From the NCBI GenBank assembly GCA_910586315.1, contig CAJUIP010000079.1, forward strand, positions 1-6,714: a stretch of DNA of 6,714 nucleotides. Direction: 5' to 3'. The notes under the pieces are model-generated. The model ran no database searches, had not been told where the DNA came from, and saw only the letters and a list, made by a program, of their open reading frames with translations. Numbering within the stretch: position 1 is the first letter of the stretch; every line of letters starts with the position of its first letter. The position numbers and the translations under genes are program-made. The stretch comes from an uncultured Lachnospiraceae bacterium. Its GTDB lineage: Bacteria; Bacillota; Clostridia; Lachnospirales; Lachnospiraceae. Below are positions 4,992 through 6,714 of this stretch, piece by piece.

Positions 4992-6098
4992 ATGGGACTA
5001 TTTGGGAAAAAGAAGGACCAGGAACAGGCGAAACGGGAACCGCAGAAGGCGGAAAGAGAAACAAAGGTATATATTCAGGGAGCCGGAGGAACGATTGTCA
5101 CAAAATCCATTTTGGACGGCACTTCAAGGCTGAAATGGATGTTCCGGCAGGAGAGCGGACATGGAAACGGCTGGGTGGCATTCGGGGACACGGACAGTCA
5201 GGAATATGTGGACGACGCAAAAAACATGGCGATTGTGGATTTTAATACTTTAGCCAACATAGAGCCTGCAGTGGTAAATATCTTTTATATGCCGGTTGGC
5301 AGTGATCTGGAATTTCGCGCGGATAAAACGGGGAAATATTTTGTGGATACAAGGACGGGAAAAGAGATCAGGGAGCAGGTGAAGCATCCGGCGCAGCTTG
5401 CTTTTGAAAAAAATCTGAAATTTCTGAACCAGGAGACATACCCGGAGGTGTTTTTCCAGGGCCTGTTTACTGAAAGCTCTAAAATCAAGGTAGTGCGGGC
5501 CGGGGAAGCGGATTTCCCCACAGGGGAGGTGGTGCTGGCGGACCCCATTGCATATCTGGGAAGCAAATATGAAACCCTTCTGGATAAGCAGATTCCTGCC
5601 GGAAGCTATCCGGTGGAGCTGTCAGTTTGTCTCTCCAGGATTGCAGGTCCTAGAATTGCCGCTGCAAGGCTTTTGGTGAACAGCAAACAGGCGGTTTCCT
5701 ATGAGATTGCCATGCCCCGGGGAAAGCGCATAGAGGAACTGGGCAAGCCGGGTGTTTTTACCTTTTTTGGAGTGGATACGGGGCTGGCATGTTTTGCAGA
5801 CCGGAAGGTTTCGGAGAAAAGCCGGCTGTTTTTCGAAAGCTGGGCAGGCGAAAATCCGGGGAAGAATAAGTATACCGACTATTTTGCCCGTCTTTTTCAG
5901 GAAAGCTATGAAGCGAATCCGGAGTTTCAGAATCAGCGAGGGAGCTTTCTGGAGTGGAAGCTTCCGGAGGACGGTTTTAGAACGGTGATGTTTTCCAGCG
6001 GCATGGGGGACGGTATATACAGCGGTTACTGGGGACTGGATGAAGACGGCGGGATTGTGTGCCTGACGGCGGTTTTTATGAATCCGGAGTATTTCTGA
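4992..6098 (+). CDS. DUF2185 (Imm33-type) - DUF4241 fusion protein (368 aa)
   Basis: Two domains are visible. Residues about 33-110 match DUF2185, the fold called Imm33 in polymorphic-toxin surveys: TKSILDG, RLKWMFRQ, GNGWVAFGDTDSQEYVDD, and IVDFNTLANIEPAV followed by PVGSDLEF. Residues about 170-364 match DUF4241: VVLADPIAYL, IPAGSYPVELSVC, RIAAARLLVN, FFGVDTGLACFAD, and the closing signature SSGMGDGIYSGYWGLDEDG (335-353). The first 24 residues (GLFGKKKDQEQAKREPQKAE) are a charged, probably disordered lead-in, and there is no signal peptide. AGGAGGAG (4976-4983) lies eight bases before the start. DUF2185 proteins are proposed immunity factors, and DUF4241 has no established activity. No cognate toxin is visible nearby, so immunity is an inference. 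A general stress or regulatory role is equally open. Confidence 0.85.
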   Translation: MGLFGKKKDQEQAKREPQKAERETKVYIQGAGGTIVTKSILDGTSRLKWMFRQESGHGNGWVAFGDTDSQEYVDDAKNMAIVDFNTLANIEPAVVNIFYMPVGSDLEFRADKTGKYFVDTRTGKEIREQVKHPAQLAFEKNLKFLNQETYPEVFFQGLFTESSKIKVVRAGEADFPTGEVVLADPIAYLGSKYETLLDKQIPAGSYPVELSVCLSRIAGPRIAAARLLVNSKQAVSYEIAMPRGKRIEELGKPGVFTFFGVDTGLACFADRKVSEKSRLFFESWAGENPGKNKYTDYFARLFQESYEANPEFQNQRGSFLEWKLPEDGFRTVMFSSGMGDGIYSGYWGLDEDGGIVCLTAVFMNPEYF

Positions 6099-6293
6099 TA
6101 TGCTGTCTACATTATATCTGACTAAACTTCGCAGGACAGCACGCCCCGCTTTATCGGGCATAGTCGTTCATCTGCAAGGTGGATTTTTGACGGCGTAGCG
6201 GTGGCTACGGCTAGAAAATCCAACGCAGCAGGTGGGCGAATAGATAAGGAGGTTTGGCTGAATATAATGCAGACAGTACACCAGTGCGCCTGA
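6099..6293. other. Structured non-coding block, possible dispersed repeat or gene remnant
   Basis: No gene is supported. TGCTGTC (6101-6107) pairs with GACAGCA (6135-6141), and CCCG/CGGG flank CTTTAT near 6145-6157. A larger imperfect hairpin lies at 6181-6221. The + strand frame from 6126 to the stop at 6291-6293 is open but has no start codon until a late ATG at 6267. It reads FDGVAVATARKSNAAGGRID in its middle. This wording looks to me like short hypothetical peptides seen across gut Clostridia, which would fit a repeated element rather than a gene. That is memory, not a search. Confidence 0.4.
6181..6221. repeat. Imperfect inverted repeat (41 nt)
   Basis: Outer arms GGATTTT (6181-6187) and AAAATCC (6215-6221), inner arms CGTAGC (6194-6199) and GCTACG (6204-6209) with a GGTG loop. 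An asymmetric internal loop lies between them. No T-tract follows on either strand, so it is not a terminator. Confidence 0.6.
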
Positions 6294-6332
6294 AAGAGTT
6301 TCTGATTTATTTGGAGACTCTTATTATTTTTT
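6294..6332 (+). terminator. Rho-independent terminator before the ABC gene
   Basis: Stem AAGAGTTTC/GAGACTCTT (6294-6302, 6314-6322; 9 bp with one U-G pair), 11-nt loop, then ATTATTTTTT. It would close any transcript coming from the 3604-6098 cluster and isolates the ABC gene. Confidence 0.6.
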
Positions 6333-6338
6333 GGCAAT

Positions 6339-6354
6339 AATACTAGTATTGACA
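6339..6354. promoter_or_regulatory. Palindrome overlapping a -35-like box upstream of the ABC gene
   Basis: AATACTAGTATT (6339-6350) is a perfect 12-bp inverted repeat and overlaps TTGACA (6349-6354). No good -10 is found 16-18 bp further on (the sequence there is GC-rich), so the promoter may need an activator or lie elsewhere. The palindrome may be a regulator site. Confidence 0.35.
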
Positions 6355-6419
6355 TGATTAGCAGGAACAGCACTGTCGCTGTCTGCAGTTGTATCTGAAG
6401 TTACGAAAGGAGATTTCTA

Positions 6420-6714
6420 ATGCTTCTTATTGAACATTATTCGAAAACTTATCCCGGTGGGAAGAAGGCGGTGGATGACTTAACTCTGCATGTCCGGCCC
6501 GGTGAGATCTATGGATTTATCGGTCACAACGGAGCAGGTAAAACCACCACGCTTCGGGCTGTGGCCGGGGTGATGGACTTTACCGAAGGTGCCATCACCA
6601 TTGACGGACACGATATTAAGAAGGCTCCTGTGCAGGCGAAGCGCGTCACCGCTTTTCTTCCGGACAACCCGGACATCTATGAGTTTATGAAAGGGATTGA
6701 TTACCTCAATTTCA
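6420..6714 (+). CDS. ABC transporter ATP-binding protein, N-terminal part (98 aa, cut by window end)
   Basis: ATPase subunit of an ABC exporter of the ABC-2 type (the CcmA-like group that pairs with a separate permease). AAAGGAG (6406-6412) lies seven bases before the ATG. Visible are the aromatic A-loop (Tyr11) and the Walker A motif GHNGAGKT (35-42) within GFIGHNGAGKTTTLR. FLPDNPDIYE (79-88) occupies the Q-loop, where Asp82 stands in place of the usual glutamine. This is common in the ABC-2 subgroup with LPDEP-type sequences. The signature LSGGQ, Walker B and H-loop lie beyond the window. A membrane permease gene probably follows. It is a separate unit from the upstream cluster because a terminator lies at 6294-6332. 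The substrate is unknown. Confidence 0.93.
   Translation, partial: MLLIEHYSKTYPGGKKAVDDLTLHVRPGEIYGFIGHNGAGKTTTLRAVAGVMDFTEGAITIDGHDIKKAPVQAKRVTAFLPDNPDIYEFMKGIDYLNF

Noticed and set aside
5622..6161. Minus-strand frame of 179 aa opposite the DUF2185/DUF4241 gene
   Set aside because: Most of it is the complement of a well-supported coding region, and no ribosome binding site or promoter is seen on that strand.
6122..6373. Minus-strand frame of 83 aa in the gap before the ABC gene
   Set aside because: It crosses the terminator and the palindrome and has no clear ribosome binding site. Its wording recurs with the structured block, so I treat it as a translated repeat, not a gene.

Overview
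The window looks like chromosome or mobile-element DNA of a low-to-mid-GC Bacillota, most likely a gut Clostridia (Lachnospiraceae-like). The signs are strong AGGAGG-type ribosome binding sites 6-10 nt before starts, sigma-A promoters with 17-bp spacers, Rho-independent terminators, and a gene set typical of that group (holin-like type I toxins, MarR/MATE pairs, DUF4299 and DUF2185/DUF4241 proteins). The genus cannot be fixed from the sequence.

Layout. Bases 1-1163 are a tandem array with a 463/464-bp unit. Each complete unit carries a 41-codon membrane peptide (340-465 and 803-928, identical at the nucleotide level) on the + strand. A convergent antisense RNA of about 130 nt comes from the next unit on the - strand. 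Toxin promoter, toxin terminator, antitoxin promoter and antitoxin terminator can all be read from the sequence: this is a repeated type I toxin-antitoxin cassette with two toxins and three antitoxins. The first antitoxin would face a toxin just outside the left edge. The third unit has lost its toxin part. Bases 1213-3118 hold a MarR regulator and a MepA-like MATE efflux pump, each with its own ribosome binding site. A perfect 16-bp palindrome lies between them on a likely -10 element and is probably the MarR operator.

Bases 3119-3603 hold no gene. They contain a near-consensus promoter (3315-3343) and a structured leader with a terminator-like hairpin (3513-3564) ahead of the next gene. Bases 3604-6098 are a three-gene same-strand cluster: an unrecognised acidic 134-aa protein, a DUF4299-like protein, and a DUF2185 (Imm33-type) plus DUF4241 fusion. 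No toxin, secretion gene or nuclease is visible beside them, so their joint role (immunity-like or otherwise) is inference.

Bases 6099-6419 hold no convincing gene. They contain a structured block that resembles a dispersed repeat, a Rho-independent terminator and a palindrome overlapping a TTGACA box. An ABC transporter ATPase begins at 6420 and runs off the right edge.

How the parts relate: the toxin array is self-contained and may stabilise the region. The MarR/MATE pair is a self-regulated efflux unit. The 3604-6098 cluster is probably one transcript, ending at the latest at 6294-6332. The ABC gene opens a separate unit.
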